Shown: one piece after another, positions 37,351-39,787 of the stretch
Numbering within the stretch: position 1 is the stretch's first letter
How the letters are laid out: the number at the start of each line of letters is the position of its first letter
Assembly (NCBI GenBank): GCA_021203885.1
Contig: JAJQAH010000077.1
Span: 1-39,787 of the forward strand
DNA: 39,787 nt
Direction of reading: 5' to 3'
From: Oscillospiraceae bacterium
GTDB lineage: Bacteria; Bacillota; Clostridia; Oscillospirales; Oscillospiraceae
Notes under the pieces: generated by a model
Seen by the model: only the letters and a program-made list of their open reading frames with translations
Told to the model about the DNA's origin: nothing
The model's database searches: none
Program-made: the position numbers and the translations under genes

Positions 37351-37918
37351 AGAGGGCATCCCCGAAGAGACCACGCCGCTGCTGGAGGAGCTGGCCGGCC
37401 GGGACGGACCGGCGGTCATCGCCATAGACGGACGGTGCGCGGCGGGGAAGACCACGCTGGCGGAGCGCCTCGCGCGGGAGGCCGGATGCGCCGTTTTCCA
37501 CATGGACGATTTTTTCCTGCCGGTTTCTCTGCAGACCCCGGAACGCCTGGCGCAGCCCGGGGGCAATATGGACCTGGAGCGCTTTCTGAGCGAGGTGCTG
37601 CGACCGCTCCGCGCGGGAAAAGAAGTGACTTATCGTCCCTACGACTGCGCAGAAGACCGGTTCGGGGACGCCGTGACCGTCCCCGCCGGGGATCTCAGCA
37701 TCGTGGAGGGCGCCTACAGCTGCCATCCGTCCCTGTGCCGGCTGTATGACAGGCGGATCTTCCTCAGCGTGGGAAAGGAGGAGCAGATCCGCCGGATCCG
37801 GCAGCGGAACGGGGAAGAGGGACTGGCGGTCTACCTGCAGAAGTGGATTCCCATGGAGGAGCGGTACTTCCTGCAGTGCGATACGAAAAACCGGTGCGAT
37901 CTGTGCATCGATGTATAA
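37334..37918 (+). CDS. Uridine kinase-like P-loop kinase
   Basis: Walker A IDGRCAAGKTT and HMDDFFLP; overlaps the ECF S gene by 17 bp. Confidence 0.8.
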   Translation: MSRPAEEGIPEETTPLLEELAGRDGPAVIAIDGRCAAGKTTLAERLAREAGCAVFHMDDFFLPVSLQTPERLAQPGGNMDLERFLSEVLRPLRAGKEVTYRPYDCAEDRFGDAVTVPAGDLSIVEGAYSCHPSLCRLYDRRIFLSVGKEEQIRRIRQRNGEEGLAVYLQKWIPMEERYFLQCDTKNRCDLCIDV

Positions 37919-37932
37919 ATCCAGACGAAAAA

Positions 37933-37976
37933 AAGCGGCTTATATCTCCGCCCCTTCGGCGGGATATAAGCCGCTT
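37933..37976. terminator. Bidirectional terminator between kinase and cysS
   Basis: AAGCGGCTTATAT...ATATAAGCCGCTT with inner CCGCC/GGCGG; convergent genes. Confidence 0.88.
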
Positions 37977-37995
37977 GTTTGATTTTCGGCAGTCG

Positions 37996-39444
37996 CTAGG
38001 ATATCCGGCTCCAGACGGCGCCCTCCCGGGTGTCCTTGACCTGGACGCCCATATCTTTCAGCTGGTCGCGGAGCCGGTCGGCCAGCTCGTAGTCTTTGGC
38101 GGCCTTGGCCTGGCACCGCTGCAGCACCAGCGCGTCGATCTCCGGATCCCCCTCCCCGGTAATGACGAAGCCGTCCCCGCTCCGGCCGGAGGTGACGGAC
38201 GCCTGCCGCTCCCGCAGGGCGGCCGCGCGTTCCAGAAGGGAAAGGGAGAGGACCTGGTCGTAACTGTCCAGAACGGCCAGCTTGGTGGCGTCGTCCGCGC
38301 CGGACTTCAGGACATCGTAGACCAGTGTGATGCCCATGGAGGTGTTCAGGTCGTTCCCGACCCGCTCGATGAATTTCTCTTTATACTCCGCGACGGTATC
38401 TTCGTCCGCCTGCCCGCCCGGGGTCAGAGCGGCGATGCGGGCCAGCAGTTTCTGGTACGCCTGGGACGCGTTGTCCAGATTCTCCCAGGAGAACTCCAGA
38501 CTCTTGCGGTAGTGGGACTGGAGGCAGAAGAAACGGAAGGCCAGCGGGTCGTATCCCTTTTCCTCCAGCAGGGACAGCGTCAGAAACTCCCCGCTGGACT
38601 TGCTCATCTTGTCCCCGTTCGTGTTCAGATGATGCACGTGCATCCAGCAGCCGCACCAGGGGTGGCCCAGATAGGCCTCCGACTGGGCGATCTCGTTGGT
38701 GTGGTGGGGAAAGGCGTTGTCGATCCCGCCGCAGTGCAGGTCCAGATATTCCCCGCAGTATTTCATGCTGATGCAGGAGCACTCGATGTGCCAGCCGGGA
38801 TAGCCCGTGCCCCAGGGGGAGTCCCACTTCAGCGCCTGGTCCTCGAATTTGGATTTTGTGAACCACAGGACGAAATCGTTCGGATTGCGCTTGTTGGCGT
38901 CGGCCTCCACGCTGTCCCGCACGCCAACGGCCAGCGCGTCCTCGTCGTGCCGGGAGAAGACATAGTAATTTTCCAGCTTGGATGTGTCGAAATAGACGTT
39001 GCCGCCGGCGACGTACGCGTACCCGGTGTCAATCAGGCGGGAGATGACCCGGATATACTCGTCGATCATGCCCGTGGCGGGCTGCACCACGTCCGGCCTG
39101 CGGATATTCAGCTTCCTGCAGTCGTCGAAAAAGGCGTCCGTATAGAAGCGGGCGATCTCCATGACGGACTTGTGCTCCCGCTTCGCCCCCTTCAGCATCT
39201 TATCCTCCCCGGTGTCGGCGTCGGAGGCCAGGTGTCCCACGTCGGTGATATTCATGACATGGTACACCTGATAGCCTTCATAGCGGAGGAATTTATCCAG
39301 CACGTCCTCCATGATATAGGTCCGCAGATTGCCGATGTGGGCGTAATGGTATACGGTGGGCCCGCAGGTGTACATGGTGATCCGGCCCTCCTGCCGGGGT
39401 GTAAGGGGCGCCTTTTTCCGGGTGGCGGAATTATACAGGATCAT
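37996..39444 (-). CDS. cysS: Cysteinyl-tRNA synthetase
   Basis: TCGPTVYHYAHIGN (HIGH), GYPGWHIECSCIS, KMSKSSGEF (KMSKS). Confidence 0.97.
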   Translation of the reverse strand: MILYNSATRKKAPLTPRQEGRITMYTCGPTVYHYAHIGNLRTYIMEDVLDKFLRYEGYQVYHVMNITDVGHLASDADTGEDKMLKGAKREHKSVMEIARFYTDAFFDDCRKLNIRRPDVVQPATGMIDEYIRVISRLIDTGYAYVAGGNVYFDTSKLENYYVFSRHDEDALAVGVRDSVEADANKRNPNDFVLWFTKSKFEDQALKWDSPWGTGYPGWHIECSCISMKYCGEYLDLHCGGIDNAFPHHTNEIAQSEAYLGHPWCGCWMHVHHLNTNGDKMSKSSGEFLTLSLLEEKGYDPLAFRFFCLQSHYRKSLEFSWENLDNASQAYQKLLARIAALTPGGQADEDTVAEYKEKFIERVGNDLNTSMGITLVYDVLKSGADDATKLAVLDSYDQVLSLSLLERAAALRERQASVTSGRSGDGFVITGEGDPEIDALVLQRCQAKAAKDYELADRLRDQLKDMGVQVKDTREGAVWSRIS

Positions 39445-39787
39445 GAACGATCACTCTCCTTTCCGCCGTCCTCGGGCAGACGGCGTTCCAGTTCTTCCAC
39501 GCGGTCCTGGAGGGCCTGCAGCTCCTTCATGACCGGGTCGGGGATATGGATCTGGTCCACCTGGGAGGCGTAATCCACCCGCTCCCCGGAGATACGGACC
39601 ACCCGTGCGGGGACGCCCACGGCGGTGGCGTTTGCGGGCACCTCGTCCAGTACGACGGCGTTGGCCGCGATGCGCGCGTTGTCGCCCACGTGGAAAGGCC
39701 CCAGAACTTTGGCACCGGTGGAGACCAGGACATTATTCCCAAGCGTGGGATGGCGCTTGCCGTGCTCCTTTCCGGTGCCGCCCAGGG
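39441..39787 (-). CDS. cysE: Serine O-acetyltransferase (5' part outside window)
   Basis: Left-handed beta-helix hexapeptides: GTGKEHGKRHPTLGNNVLVSTGAKVLGPFHVGDNARIAANAVVLDEVPANATAVGVPARVV; 4-bp overlap with cysS. Confidence 0.92.
   Translation of the reverse strand, partial: LGGTGKEHGKRHPTLGNNVLVSTGAKVLGPFHVGDNARIAANAVVLDEVPANATAVGVPARVVRISGERVDYASQVDQIHIPDPVMKELQALQDRVEELERRLPEDGGKESDRS

Overview
The window is ordinary chromosomal DNA from a GC-rich Firmicute, probably a Clostridia/Lachnospiraceae-like organism (inferred from gene families and order only). I saw no prophage, transposase, CRISPR array or rRNA. Main contents, left to right: an [FeFe]-hydrogenase maturation block (TM1266-like regulator, hydG, hydF); MATE transporter; polA-rimI-tsaD; marR-MATE; gtrA; csoR-copA copper operon; thiI-cinA-proS-DUF4364-CmpB-like; ilvE; DEAD-box helicase; two MarR-like regulators with citrate synthase; 3-hydroxyacyl-CoA dehydrogenase; tRNA cluster Val-Phe-Gly-Cys; ppdK-malQ; fabF-like gene divergent from a LysR-GNAT-SDR-AKR-ECF S-kinase run; cysE(partial)-cysS. 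The strongest signal is not a gene. The ~160-nt leader of the hydrogenase-maturation operon (about 132-292) has the layout of a transcription-attenuating riboswitch: a promoter, a closing stem P1, an antiterminator, and a terminator with a T7 tract just before the RBS. P1, antiterminator and terminator share strands and exclude one another. I could not match it to a known class by eye. Second is a perfect Shine-Dalgarno plus in-frame ATG inside copA, predicted to make a free CopZ-like chaperone. Third is a ppdK leader in which two copies of GCGGGAAAG compete for one complement, the second copy lying at the ribosome-binding region. All structures were found by eye; no folding, homology or covariance search was run.
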